The notes below the pieces were generated by a model that did not search any database, was not told the origin of the DNA, and saw only the letters and a program-made list of their open reading frames with translations. Made by a program: the position numbers and the translations under genes. Of a stretch of 64,000 nucleotides of DNA, positions 27,904 through 36,491 are shown piece after piece. Each line of letters opens with the position of its first letter. Position 1 is the first letter of the stretch. The stretch is from Paracidovorax avenae ATCC 19860 (GTDB lineage: Bacteria > Pseudomonadota > Gammaproteobacteria > Burkholderiales > Burkholderiaceae_C), in the NCBI RefSeq assembly GCF_000176855.2, contig NC_015138.1, positions 1,922,001-1,986,000 of the forward strand. Reading direction: 5' to 3'.

Positions 27904-30021
27904 TCAGCGTACCGGCCGTTCCACCCCGCGCAGCATGCGCAGCCCGTTGGCCACCACCAGCAGGCTGGCGCCCATGTCGGCAAACACCGCCATCCACATG
28001 GTCGCCTGCCCCGCCAGCGCGAGGCCGAAGAAAACGGCCTTGATGCCCAGTGCCAGGGCGATGTTCTGCCACAGCACCGCGTGCGTGCGGCGCGAGAGGC
28101 GCACGGTCTCGGCCACGCGGCGCAGGTCGTCGTTCATGATGACCACGTCGGCGGTCTCCATCGCCACGTCGGTGCCGGCGGCACCCATGGCGAAGCCGAT
28201 GTCGGCGCGCGCCAGCGCGGGCGCATCGTTGATGCCATCGCCGGCCATGGCGGTCATGCCGTGCTTCTGCTGCAGTGCGGCGATGGCCGAGAGCTTCTGC
28301 TCGGGCAACAGGCCCGCCTGCACCTCCGAGATGCCCGCTTCCCGCGCGGCGGCCTGGGCCGCTGCCGCGTGGTCGCCCGTCAGCATCACCGGCACGATGC
28401 CCAGGGCGCGCAGGTCGGCAACGGCTTCCACCGCCTGCGGCCGCAGGGTGTCGGCCACGGCGAACAGCGACCGCACGCCATGGGCATCACCCAGCAGCGT
28501 CACGCTGCGGCCCTCGGATTCATGGGCCGCGGCGGCGGTCTCCACTGCGTCCGTCCACAGGCCGCGCTCCTGCGCCAGCCGCCGGTTGCCGAGGAACCAG
28601 GTCGCCCCGTGGATGCGGCCTTCCACGCCGCGGCCGGGCAGGGCGGTGAAGTCCTGCACCTCCGGCAGGTCGGCCGGCGCATCGCCGATGCCGGCAGCGA
28701 TCGCCCTGGAGACCGGATGGTCCGAGCGCCCCGCCAGCGCGGCGGCCACGTCGGTGGCACCATCCCCGCCGAAGCGTTCGCTGCCCACCAGCACGGGGCG
28801 GCCGGCCGTCACCGTGCCTGTCTTGTCGAAGGCCACGGCGCGCACGCCGCGGGCCCGCTCCAGCCACTGGCCGCCCTTGATCAGGATGCCGCGCCGGGCG
28901 CCCGCCGCGAGCCCGCTCACCACCGTCACCGGCGTGGCGATGACCAGCGCGCAGGGGCAGGCGATCACCAGCAGCACGAGGGCCCGGTAGAGGGCGTCCA
29001 GCCAGGCCCAGCCCAGGGCCAGCGGGGCCCCCACGGCCACCAGGGCCGCCAGTGCGAACACCGTGGGCGTGTAGATGGCGGCGAAGCGGTCCACGAAGCG
29101 CTGCATGGGTGCGCGCGAGCCCTGCGCCTCTTCCACCGCGTGGATGATGCGGTCCAGCGTGGTGTTCCCGGCAGCGGCCGTGACGCGGAACTGCAGCTCC
29201 GATTGCGCATTGAGCGTGCCGGCATACAGCCCGTCGCCAGGCGCCTTGTCCACGGCCAGGCTTTCGCCGGTCACGCTGGATTCGTCCACCGCCCCGCGGC
29301 CTTCCAGCACCACGCCGTCCAGCGGCACCCGCGCGCCGGGGCGCAGCCGCAGCACGCTGCCCACCGGCACCTCGGCCGCAGGTACCGTCCGCCAGCGGCC
29401 CTCCTCGCCACGCAGCTCGGCCTGCTCGGGGCTCAGCGCCAGCAGCGCGCCGATGGCGTCCCGCGCGCGGCCCACGGCGCGGTCCTCGATGCGCTCGGCC
29501 AGGGCATAGAGGGCCATCACCATGGCGGCCTCCGGCCACTGGCCGATCAGGAAGGCGCCCGTCACGGCCACGGCCATGAGCGCCGAAATGTCCAGGCGGC
29601 CGCGCGCCAGCGAGCCCAGGCCGCTGCGGTACACCCCCAGCCCGGCCAGCAGGATGGCAACGGCCGCCACGGCCATGCCGGCGGCCCGCCAGGGCAGGGT
29701 GTCGGGGGCGAGCAGGTGCAGCAGTTCGGCGGCGGTCGCGGCGGCCAGCGACGCGCCGAGCCGGCCCCAGCCGGGCAGCATGGCATGGTCATGGTCGTGC
29801 CCATGGCCGCCGCCGGCCCCGCTCTCCGGGCCATGCGCATGGTCGTGGCTGCCGCCCCCATGGTCGTGGTCGCCGTGCGACGCCGCAGGCGCCGATGCGG
29901 GTGCCGTGGCCCGGGGCGGCGCTCCGCAGGCGCTGCCGCATCCGCAGGCCAGGTCGATGCGTGCCTTGCCTCCCGGGGCGGCAGCCGCCGGAGAGCGATC
30001 GGTGGAAGCCGTGCTTGCCAT
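27904..30021 (-). CDS. cadA: Heavy-metal P1B-type ATPase, Cd/Zn/Pb exporter
   Basis: The 705-residue pump exports divalent soft metals across the inner membrane. Visible are the transmembrane CPC metal site VIACPCALVIATP (about 357-359), the phosphorylation motif DKTGTVT (about 398), the GDGINDAPALARAD hinge, and the nucleotide-domain region SDHPVSRAI. Instead of an N-terminal HMA domain, it has a Cys-containing patch (DLACGCGSACG) followed by a His/Asp/Gly-rich segment (HGDHDHGGGSHDHAHG and more), which probably binds or senses metal. It is divergent from a MerR-type regulator and shares its operator region. ATG 30021 is chosen because the operator/promoter lies upstream of it; the longer frame would run into the -10 box. 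Confidence 0.92.
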   Translation of the reverse strand: MASTASTDRSPAAAAPGGKARIDLACGCGSACGAPPRATAPASAPAASHGDHDHGGGSHDHAHGPESGAGGGHGHDHDHAMLPGWGRLGASLAAATAAELLHLLAPDTLPWRAAGMAVAAVAILLAGLGVYRSGLGSLARGRLDISALMAVAVTGAFLIGQWPEAAMVMALYALAERIEDRAVGRARDAIGALLALSPEQAELRGEEGRWRTVPAAEVPVGSVLRLRPGARVPLDGVVLEGRGAVDESSVTGESLAVDKAPGDGLYAGTLNAQSELQFRVTAAAGNTTLDRIIHAVEEAQGSRAPMQRFVDRFAAIYTPTVFALAALVAVGAPLALGWAWLDALYRALVLLVIACPCALVIATPVTVVSGLAAGARRGILIKGGQWLERARGVRAVAFDKTGTVTAGRPVLVGSERFGGDGATDVAAALAGRSDHPVSRAIAAGIGDAPADLPEVQDFTALPGRGVEGRIHGATWFLGNRRLAQERGLWTDAVETAAAAHESEGRSVTLLGDAHGVRSLFAVADTLRPQAVEAVADLRALGIVPVMLTGDHAAAAQAAAREAGISEVQAGLLPEQKLSAIAALQQKHGMTAMAGDGINDAPALARADIGFAMGAAGTDVAMETADVVIMNDDLRRVAETVRLSRRTHAVLWQNIALALGIKAVFFGLALAGQATMWMAVFADMGASLLVVANGLRMLRGVERPVR

Positions 30022-30088
30022 GGTGTGTTGTCCTTGCTTGGGGTGAATTCCGACAGGGGTCCGCAGCCGGACCGTGCCATCATTGGAA

Positions 30089-30113
30089 ACCTTCAAGCCG
30101 CTTCAAGGTCAAG
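30089..30113 (-). promoter_or_regulatory. MerR-type operator and promoter of cadA
   Basis: A near-perfect 21-bp dyad (ACCTTCAAG - CCG - CTTCAAGGT, 30089-30109; 18 of 21 positions symmetric apart from the C/G pairs) lies between cadA and cadR. On the minus strand, TTGACC (-35, 30112-30107) and TCCAAT (-10, 30087-30082) flank it with a 19-bp spacer, the stretched spacing used by MerR-family activators. Metal-loaded CadR would untwist this promoter. Confidence 0.7.
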
Positions 30114-30115
30114 CC

Positions 30116-30580
30116 GTGTCCGCCGCAAGTCCCCACCACCGTATCGGCGATGCCGCCCGCCTCTCGGGCGTGCCCACCGCCAACATCCGCTACTACGAGA
30201 AGGAAGGGCTGCTGCCCGCCCAGGCCCGCGCCGACAACCGCTACCGCCTCTACAGTGACGAAGAAATCCACCGCCTGCGGTTCATCCGCCTGTGCCGCGC
30301 CATGGACATGTCGCTGGACGAAGTGCGCACGCTGCTCTCGCTCGGCCGGGGCACGGACACCGCCGCAGACCATGCGGCCTGCGCCACGGTGGACGATCAC
30401 CTGCTGCACGTGCGCACCCGCCTGCGGGAGCTGCAGGCGCTGGAGGCCCAGTTGCTGTCGCTGCGCGGGCGCTGCGACGGTACCGACGGCAGCCGCTGCC
30501 ACGTGATCGAGGCCCTCCATGACCGTGCCGATGCCGACCCCCTGCCGCTGCCCGATCCGCCGGCGCGCCGGCATGTGTGA
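30116..30580 (+). CDS. cadR: MerR-family Cd(II)/Pb(II)-responsive regulator
   Basis: The 154-residue protein has the MerR winged helix at its N-terminus (HHRIGDAARLSGVPTANIRYY, EKEGLLP) and a dimerisation helix (DDHLLHVRTRLRELQALEAQLL). Three Cys residues sit where CadR/PbrR bind metal: one before the helix (HAACATVDD) and two after (GRCDGTDGSRC). The frame extends upstream to a GTG at 30074, but that start would put coding sequence across the cadA operator. GTG 30116 follows an AAGG site by 7 nt and fits the family length. It should activate divergent cadA when Cd, Pb or Zn is bound. Confidence 0.88.
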   Translation: MSAASPHHRIGDAARLSGVPTANIRYYEKEGLLPAQARADNRYRLYSDEEIHRLRFIRLCRAMDMSLDEVRTLLSLGRGTDTAADHAACATVDDHLLHVRTRLRELQALEAQLLSLRGRCDGTDGSRCHVIEALHDRADADPLPLPDPPARRHV

Positions 30581-30658
30581 TCGCCCTTTGCCCATGCCCG
30601 CGCAGCCGTTTCCTTCGACCGGAATCCCGTCCGCCTGCCGTCAGGCGGAGGAGGCCGC

Positions 30659-31459
30659 ATGAGCGCCGGAGCCGGCACCCTGCCCGCATGGACCGACCGA
30701 CTGTGGCGCGCCGCGCGCGGCTGGGCGCTGGCCTGGTGGCGCATCGTCTATCTGGGCGCGGTGGTGGCGGTGCTGATGCTGTCGCCGTCCAGCTACGGGC
30801 GGTCCACCCGCGCGCGCCTGGCGCGCCACATGTACATCGACACGGCGCCCCTGCTGCTGGGCTTCACCGCGCTGGTGGCACTCATCTGCCTGGTGGTCAC
30901 GCACATCGTCGTGGTCACGGCGCGCAGCTACGGCCTGTCCCACTATGCGCTGCAGATGGTGGTGCGGGTGCTCGTGCTGGAGCTGATCCCGCTCACGGCG
31001 GCGCTGTTCGTGGCGCTGCGCACCACGATCCCGGGAGGCACGCAGCTGGCGCTCATGCGCCGGTCGGGCCACTGGGATGCGTTGCGAGCGCGCGGCGCCG
31101 ATCCTGTCCGCGTGGAGCTGCTGCCGCGCGTCGTGGCAGGCATCTATGCCAGCATCACGCTCGCCGCGCTGTCGTGCGTGGTCGCCCTGGTGATGGCCTA
31201 CCTGGGCGTCTATGGCGCGAGCACGGCGGGAGTGCCCGCCTACACCCGCATGTTCGGGCAGGTGTTCACGCCGCCCGTCACCCTGCTGTTCGCGCTCAAG
31301 ACCCTGCTGTTCAGCCTGGCCGTCGCGCTCATTCCCATGGCCGCCGGCCTGCATGCCACGGGCGATCCGCGCGCCCGCTCCGAGCTCGGCGGCTTCGCGC
31401 GCATGTTCGCGGTGCTGCTGCTGATCGAGATCGCCTCGCTCATGGGCAACTACTACTGA
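30659..31459 (+). CDS. MlaE-family lipid-transport permease
   Basis: The 266-residue integral membrane protein has five to six hydrophobic segments and the MlaE/YrbE core (MVVRVLVLELIPLTAALFVALRTT, LALMRRSGHWDALRARGADP, VVAGIYASITLAALSCVVALV, LLFALKTLLFSLAVALIP). MlaE permeases pair with an MlaF ATPase and an MCE protein to move phospholipid between the membranes. An MCE gene follows after 29 bp, but no ATPase gene lies on either side. GGAGGAGGCCGC before ATG 30659 is a strong ribosome site. Confidence 0.85.
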   Translation: MSAGAGTLPAWTDRLWRAARGWALAWWRIVYLGAVVAVLMLSPSSYGRSTRARLARHMYIDTAPLLLGFTALVALICLVVTHIVVVTARSYGLSHYALQMVVRVLVLELIPLTAALFVALRTTIPGGTQLALMRRSGHWDALRARGADPVRVELLPRVVAGIYASITLAALSCVVALVMAYLGVYGASTAGVPAYTRMFGQVFTPPVTLLFALKTLLFSLAVALIPMAAGLHATGDPRARSELGGFARMFAVLLLIEIASLMGNYY

Positions 31460-31488
31460 CTGATTGACGCTTTCCCGGACCGCTTCCG

Positions 31489-32508
31489 ATGAACGACCAC
31501 CACTCCCCCCCGCCGCAGCAACATCCTGCCGGGGCGCCTGCCTCCGAGCCCGCCGAGGCGCTGCTGCGCCCCGTGGCCCACCTGGAGCGCAAGGCCGCCG
31601 CGCTGCTGCTCTTCACCCTGGCGCTGATCATCGGCTCCGGCCTGTACCTGCTCTACGCGCGCGGCGTGTTCGAGCCCACGCAGCAACTGGTGCTCACCGC
31701 CGAAGACTCCGAGGGCGTGGTCGCCGGCATGGACATGACGTTCTCGGGCTTCCCCATCGGCCGGGTTCGCAGCACCGAACTGGCCGAGGACGGCGATGTG
31801 CGCATCCTGATCGACGTGCCGCGCAAGGACGCGCACTGGCTGCGGGAGTCCAGCGTGTTCACGCTGGTGCGCGGCATCGTGGGCGGCACCACCATCAAGG
31901 CCTACAGCGGCATCCTGACCGATCCGCCGCTGCCTGACGGGGCGGTGCGGCCGGTGCTGCGCGGCGATGCCACCGCCGAGATCCCCCAGCTCATGTCGGC
32001 CGCGCGCGAACTGCTTTCCAACCTGCAGGCCCTCACCGCGCAGGACGCCGCGCTGGGCGGAACCCTGGCCAATGTGCGCACCCTTACCGAGCGGCTGAAC
32101 GCGCCCGGCGGAGCCCTTGGCGTGCTGATGGGCAGCGAGGCCGAGGCGCGCAAGATTGCCACCACGCTCGACCGCACCAACCAGTTGCTGGCGCGCATCG
32201 ACGGCATGGCCGCCAAGGCGGACCGGCAGGTGTTCGGCACGGCCGGCGAGGCGGGCCTCGTGACCGATGTGCGCGCCACCGTGGTGCAGCTCAACGGCCT
32301 GCTCGCGGACACGCGCCAGAGCCTGGCCAAGGTGGATGCAGTCCTGGCCGAAGCCCAGGCCATCGGGGCCAACGCCCGCGAGGCCACCACCGACCTCGGC
32401 GCCCTGCGCGCCGATGTGGAAAGCAACCAGCGCAAGGTCGAGAGCCTGGTCAACGAGATCCAGCGCAAATGGCCGTTCGCGCGCGACACCCGGATCCAGC
32501 TGCCATGA
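31489..32508 (+). CDS. MCE (MlaD-like) protein
   Basis: The 339-residue protein has one N-terminal membrane anchor (about residues 33-57, AALLLFTLALIIGSGLYLLY), then an MCE domain (VLTAEDSEGVVAGMDMTFSGFPIGRVRSTEL, VFTLVRGIVGGTTIKAY). A long alpha-helical, coiled-coil-prone tail follows (residues ~165-330). MCE proteins form hexameric rings that ferry lipids across the periplasm; a long tail, as here, is like the needle helices of PqiB/LetB-type members. It is followed by a coupled lipoprotein gene (ATGA overlap 32505-32508). Confidence 0.86.
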   Translation: MNDHHSPPPQQHPAGAPASEPAEALLRPVAHLERKAAALLLFTLALIIGSGLYLLYARGVFEPTQQLVLTAEDSEGVVAGMDMTFSGFPIGRVRSTELAEDGDVRILIDVPRKDAHWLRESSVFTLVRGIVGGTTIKAYSGILTDPPLPDGAVRPVLRGDATAEIPQLMSAARELLSNLQALTAQDAALGGTLANVRTLTERLNAPGGALGVLMGSEAEARKIATTLDRTNQLLARIDGMAAKADRQVFGTAGEAGLVTDVRATVVQLNGLLADTRQSLAKVDAVLAEAQAIGANAREATTDLGALRADVESNQRKVESLVNEIQRKWPFARDTRIQLP

Positions 32509-33218
32509 GCCCCGTACCCCTGTTCCCCCGGCCTGGCCGGCCTCGGCTTCCCCGGCGTTCCGGCGCGTTGCTGTCCGCCGTGCTGGCTGCCGCGCTGTCC
32601 GCCGGCTGCGCCCAGCGCCCGCCTGCACCCGAATGGGAAATGAATGCCCGTGGCGCCGCTGACCGGGCCACGCAGGCCTACCTGTCCGGCAACGACCGCG
32701 TGGCTGTACAGGAATGGCGGCGCGCCCGGGAAGAAACGGCCCGCACCGCCCGGCCCGACCTGCTGGCCCGGGTCGTGCTGCTGGAGTGCGCAACCCGGGT
32801 CGCCAGCCTGGCGCAGGTGGGGTGCCCCGATTTCGCGCCACTGCGTGATGGCGCGGCCGAGGCCGAGCGTGCGTATGCGGATTATCTGGAAGGCCGTGCC
32901 GGAGGGGCGGAGGTGGAGCTTCTGCCACCGGCCCAGCGGGCCGCGCTGGCCGGTGGAGCTGCGGCGCTGGCCGGGGTGGAAGATCCGCTGGCCCGGCTGC
33001 TGGCCGCCGCGGTACTGCATGTACGGGGGCAGGGCGGTGCGGATGTGCCGCGACATGCCATCGATGCGGCCTCCTCCCAGGGATGGCGCAGGCCTCTGAT
33101 GGCCTGGCTGCTGCTGGCAGAACAGGACGCCCGCGCGTCTGGCGACGCCCAGCGGGCAGACCAACTGAGGCAGAGGCTGGATGTGCTCGAAAAGGCAGGC
33201 GCCGGAGGAGCGCGGTAA
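32505..33218 (+). CDS. Lipoprotein of the Mla-like operon, function unknown
   Basis: The 237-residue protein has an Arg-rich N-terminus and a lipobox (AALSAGCAQ). The mature part is helical, Ala/Arg-rich and TPR-like (AADRATQAYLSGNDRVAVQEW, RPDLLARVVLLECATRVA, PLMAWLLLAEQDARASGD). It does not look like PqiC or MlaC. Overlap of its ATG with the MCE stop (ATGA) implies co-translation, so it is likely an outer-membrane partner of the MCE protein. The exact role cannot be named. Confidence 0.72.
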   Translation: MSPVPLFPRPGRPRLPRRSGALLSAVLAAALSAGCAQRPPAPEWEMNARGAADRATQAYLSGNDRVAVQEWRRAREETARTARPDLLARVVLLECATRVASLAQVGCPDFAPLRDGAAEAERAYADYLEGRAGGAEVELLPPAQRAALAGGAAALAGVEDPLARLLAAAVLHVRGQGGADVPRHAIDAASSQGWRRPLMAWLLLAEQDARASGDAQRADQLRQRLDVLEKAGAGGAR

Positions 33219-33230
33219 TCTGCTGTCCGA

Positions 33231-33254
33231 CGGCTCCCTTCCAGCCGGGAGCCG
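33231..33254. terminator. Hairpin between convergent genes
   Basis: CGGCTCCC (33231-33238) pairs perfectly with GGGAGCCG (33247-33254) across an 8-nt loop, between two converging genes. Neither side has a T-run, so it may be a weak bidirectional terminator. Confidence 0.45.
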
Positions 33255-33284
33255 GAACGGTGCAGGCGGCGCCCGCCACCTCGC

Positions 33285-33470
33285 TCAGGGCGAGGAAATC
33301 GGATCGCCCGGCAGGAACTGCTCCAGATCCTGCGGGATGCGTACCAGAGAATCCGCAGCCTGGACGGCTTCGTCCGGTACGAGGTTCATCGCCGTGGCGG
33401 CCACCGCCAGCAATACCGTGGTGGTGAACGCGATGAACGCGCGGGGGCCGGTGTAGCGGTTGCGTTGCAT
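33285..33470 (-). CDS. Small 61-residue single-span protein, unknown
   Basis: The protein begins MQRNRYTGPRAF, has one hydrophobic segment (FIAFTTTVLLAVAATAMNL) and a short polar tail (VRIPQDLEQFLPGD). An AAGGAG ribosome site precedes ATG 33470, which supports it being a real gene although it is below usual gene-calling length. It is probably secreted or membrane-anchored. It faces the Mla-like operon and lies upstream of nothing obvious. Function is unknown. Confidence 0.6.
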   Translation of the reverse strand: MQRNRYTGPRAFIAFTTTVLLAVAATAMNLVPDEAVQAADSLVRIPQDLEQFLPGDPISSP

Positions 33471-33639
33471 GGCAGTCTCCTTGGATGCGGATCGGTGGGC
33501 GGGCGGGGTAATGCGTGGTGCTGGATGCATTACATGCCGGCCGGCCGCCCGCGTCTGTCGGACACGTCCTCGCGGACGTGTGCTGCAACGGGAGTTACCC
33601 TTGGTTTCGCCCTGCGGGATGTCTTGTAGGACGACGGGG

Positions 33640-35184
33640 TTATAGGCCCACCGCGGGGACCAGCCGGTGCGCCAGGGTGGACGCCGTCAGGGTACTGCCC
33701 GGCGGCCATTGGTCGGCTGCCCGCCCATGGGCGTGGCAGGCCGCGGTAGCCGCCTCGAACGCTGCATCCCTGCCTTCGGGCCGGCCCGCCCACAGGGCAC
33801 CCAGGAATCCCGCCAGCACGTCCCCGGTGCCCCCCGTGGCCAGGCGTCCATTGCCCGTGGGATTGATGTGCACCAGCCGGTCCGGCGCGGCCACCACGCT
33901 GCCGGAACCCTTGAGCACGACGGTGCAGTGGAAGCGCTCGGCCAGTGCCCGGGCGGCACCCAGCCGGTCGGCCTGCACGGCGGCCGTGTCGCTGCCCAGC
34001 AGCCGCGCGGCTTCCAGGGGATGGGGCGTGAGCACGGTGGGCAGCGGGCCATGGCGCAGGGCGCGCCCGCGCAGCTGCTCCGCCAGGGCAGTGTCGCGGG
34101 CCACGGCGTTCAGCCCGTCCGCGTCCAGCACCAGCCGGGGGGCCTCCGCCAGCACGCGCGGCAGCACGTCCCGCACGGCCTCGCCGCCGCCGCAGCCGCA
34201 GACCACGGTGGCCCGGTCCAGTTCAAGGGCGTCAAAGCGGCGCAGCATGCATTCCGGCTGCTGCGGGTCCACGGGCAGGGTGTCCTTCCCGCTGGCGTCC
34301 AGCAGCGCAACCACCACCCGCCCCGCGCCGCCGTGCAGCGCGGCGGAGGCCGCCAGCAGCGCGGCCCCGGTCATGCCCTGGCCCCGGGTTCCGATGGCCT
34401 CGCCGCCCACCACGGCCACATCGCCGTAGCTGCCCTTGTGGGACGCATGCGCCCGCCGCACGGGCACACCGGGCCCCGCCAGCCACGCCGACGGGGGCTC
34501 GGCCGGCGTATCTACGCCCAGATCGTCCCGCCAGACGGTGCCCGCGGCATCCCGGCCCTGGCCGGTGAACCACCCGGGCTTGAGGGTCAGCAGCCCCAGC
34601 GTATGCCGTATGCCTGGGGGCGCGTGCTCTGGCGGCGCGAGGCCGGGAAGGTACTGGCCCGTATCGGCCTGCAGGCCCGAGGGCCCGTCCACGCAGAGGA
34701 GGGGGGCGCGGCTGTCCTGCAGCGCGCGCAGCAGCGCTGCCAGCTCCTGCGAAGGAGCACCGGAGCGGGCCGCCGCCCCGATGCCGAGCAGGGCATCGAT
34801 GCACAGATCGTCCGGCCCGAGATCCGCGGGCGCACGTTCGACGAAGGGCACCTGCGCGCCCCGGGCGCGTTCCCAGGCCCGGCGTGCGTCGTCGGGGGCG
34901 GTGTCCGGCCGGCCGAGCCAGGTCACATGCACCCGCACGCCGCGGCGCGCCAGCTGCGCCGCCGCTTCGAGCCCGTCGCCGCCGTTGTTGCCGCTGCCGC
35001 AGGCGATCCACACCTGCCGCGCATGCGGCGCCACCGCCTGCGCCAGGCGCGCCACCGCCAGCCCCGCGCGCTCCATCAGCGTGCCGGCCGGCAGCGATCG
35101 CAGCGCGGCCTGCTCGATGCGGCGGGTCGCCGGAACGTCGAACAGCGGATGGGGACGGTCGGGTTCGATACGGATCATGGGCAT
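33640..35184 (-). CDS. nnr: Bifunctional NAD(P)H-hydrate epimerase / ADP-dependent dehydratase
   Basis: The 514-residue fusion repairs damaged NAD(P)H hydrates. The N-terminal ~210 residues are the epimerase (TLMERAGLAVARLAQAV, IACGSGNNGGDGLEAAAQLA, CIDALLGIG, CVDGPSGLQAD). The remainder is the ribokinase-like dehydratase (HKGSYGDVAVVGGEAIGTRG, LVLDADGLNAVA, VLTPHPLEAARLLG, VVLKGSGSVV, PTGNGRLATGGTGDVLAG). Both catalytic regions look intact. A GAAGGAAGG ribosome site precedes ATG 35184. It is transcribed in the same direction as dadA, 59 bp after it. Confidence 0.93.
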   Translation of the reverse strand: MPMIRIEPDRPHPLFDVPATRRIEQAALRSLPAGTLMERAGLAVARLAQAVAPHARQVWIACGSGNNGGDGLEAAAQLARRGVRVHVTWLGRPDTAPDDARRAWERARGAQVPFVERAPADLGPDDLCIDALLGIGAAARSGAPSQELAALLRALQDSRAPLLCVDGPSGLQADTGQYLPGLAPPEHAPPGIRHTLGLLTLKPGWFTGQGRDAAGTVWRDDLGVDTPAEPPSAWLAGPGVPVRRAHASHKGSYGDVAVVGGEAIGTRGQGMTGAALLAASAALHGGAGRVVVALLDASGKDTLPVDPQQPECMLRRFDALELDRATVVCGCGGGEAVRDVLPRVLAEAPRLVLDADGLNAVARDTALAEQLRGRALRHGPLPTVLTPHPLEAARLLGSDTAAVQADRLGAARALAERFHCTVVLKGSGSVVAAPDRLVHINPTGNGRLATGGTGDVLAGFLGALWAGRPEGRDAAFEAATAACHAHGRAADQWPPGSTLTASTLAHRLVPAVGL

Positions 35185-35243
35185 GCGGCAGGCCTTCCTT
35201 CGGGAGGCCATTGTGGACCGCTCCGCGGCCCGTGCCGCTCCGG

Positions 35244-36491
35244 TCAGAACCTGCGCAACCCGAAGGGCTGCAGGTCCGTCTCCGGCACCCGCTGGGCGAC
35301 CAGGTCTGCCACCGCGCGGGCACTGCCGCAGGCCAGGGCCCAGCCACATGCGCCGTGCCCGGCGTTGATCCACACCCCCGGCACGCCGGTGGTGCCCACC
35401 ACCGGCAGCCCGTCCGGGAGCATGGGCCGTGCCCCGCGCCAGGTCTGCACTTGCGGTGACGACCACTGCGCGCCACCCGGGAACCAGCCCGAGGCTGCGT
35501 TGTAGAGCGTCTGCAGGGTGGGGGCGTGCGGCGTGCCGCTGCCGGGGCCCAGTTCCGCGCCGCCGGCCACCCGCACCCTCTGTCCCTGCCGGGTGACGGT
35601 GATGCGGTGCAGCGGGTCGATCACCGTGCCCTGCGGGGCGTGGGTGTCCTCGCGCACGGGCGCGCTCAGGGTGTAGCCATGCAGCGCCGCCAGTGGCATC
35701 GCGGTACCCGTGCCCCGCAGCAGGGCGGCGGCCGACACGCCCGCGCACACCACCACCGCGTCGAAGCGGCGCGCGTCGCGTTCGCCGGCCAGCCGCACGC
35801 CGGCCGGGCCGCCCTGCAGCGCCTCCACGCGCGACTGGAACAGGAACTGTACGCCGCGCTCCTGGGCTGCGTAGCGCAGCATCTGGGCGAAGAGGCGGCA
35901 ATTGCCGGACTCGCCGTCCGGCAGGTGCAGCGCGCCCGCCAGTTCGTTGTCCGACGCCAGTCCGGGTTCGATGAGGCGGGCGGTGTCGGCGTCCACGTCG
36001 AGCACGTTCAACCCGGTTTCCCGCAGGATGCGTGCGGCCGGCTGCACGCGGTCCAGGTCGGCGGGGGCGCGCAGCAGCACCAGCACGCCGCGGCTGCTCT
36101 CCGGATCCAGCTCCAGGGCCTGCGCCACCTGCCGCATGCGGAGGTGGCTGTAGTGCCCGAACCGGGCCAGCGCGGCGATGGAGGCCTCGGCCATGCCGCC
36201 GCGCGCCGCCCGCCGGCGGCGCCACAGCCAGCGCAGGTCGGCGAGCCCGGCTCCCTGGGCCAGGCGGACGGCGGCGTGCCGGCCCAGGAGCCTCTGCCGC
36301 GCGGGGCCGCCGATGGCCGGCGATGCCCAGGGAATCAGGGGCGCGGGGGCGAGCAGGCCCGCGTTGGCGAAGCTGGCCTCCTCGGCGGCGGCGCCGCGCT
36401 GCTCGAAGACGGTGACGGCATGTCCGTCGCAGGCCAGTTCATAAGCGGTGGCGGTGCCGACGATTCCGGCACCGACGATGGCGATGTGCAT
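35244..36491 (-). CDS. dadA: D-amino acid dehydrogenase, small subunit type
   Basis: The 415-residue FAD enzyme starts with the dinucleotide-binding MHIAIVGAGIVGTATAYELA and has the DAO-type body (SFANAGLLAPAPLIPWASP, GVLVLLRAPADLDRVQ, AVVVCAGVSAAALLRG) and C-terminal FAD contact WINAGHGACGWALACGSARA. It deaminates D-amino acids to 2-oxo acids, feeding electrons to the respiratory chain. ATG 36491 is the natural start. No alanine racemase gene (dadX) is adjacent. Confidence 0.88.
   Translation of the reverse strand: MHIAIVGAGIVGTATAYELACDGHAVTVFEQRGAAAEEASFANAGLLAPAPLIPWASPAIGGPARQRLLGRHAAVRLAQGAGLADLRWLWRRRRAARGGMAEASIAALARFGHYSHLRMRQVAQALELDPESSRGVLVLLRAPADLDRVQPAARILRETGLNVLDVDADTARLIEPGLASDNELAGALHLPDGESGNCRLFAQMLRYAAQERGVQFLFQSRVEALQGGPAGVRLAGERDARRFDAVVVCAGVSAAALLRGTGTAMPLAALHGYTLSAPVREDTHAPQGTVIDPLHRITVTRQGQRVRVAGGAELGPGSGTPHAPTLQTLYNAASGWFPGGAQWSSPQVQTWRGARPMLPDGLPVVGTTGVPGVWINAGHGACGWALACGSARAVADLVAQRVPETDLQPFGLRRF

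Noticed and set aside
30074..30115. Longer form of cadR starting at GTG 30074
   Set aside because: It would place coding sequence over the cadA operator and lacks a ribosome site; the family length fits the later start.
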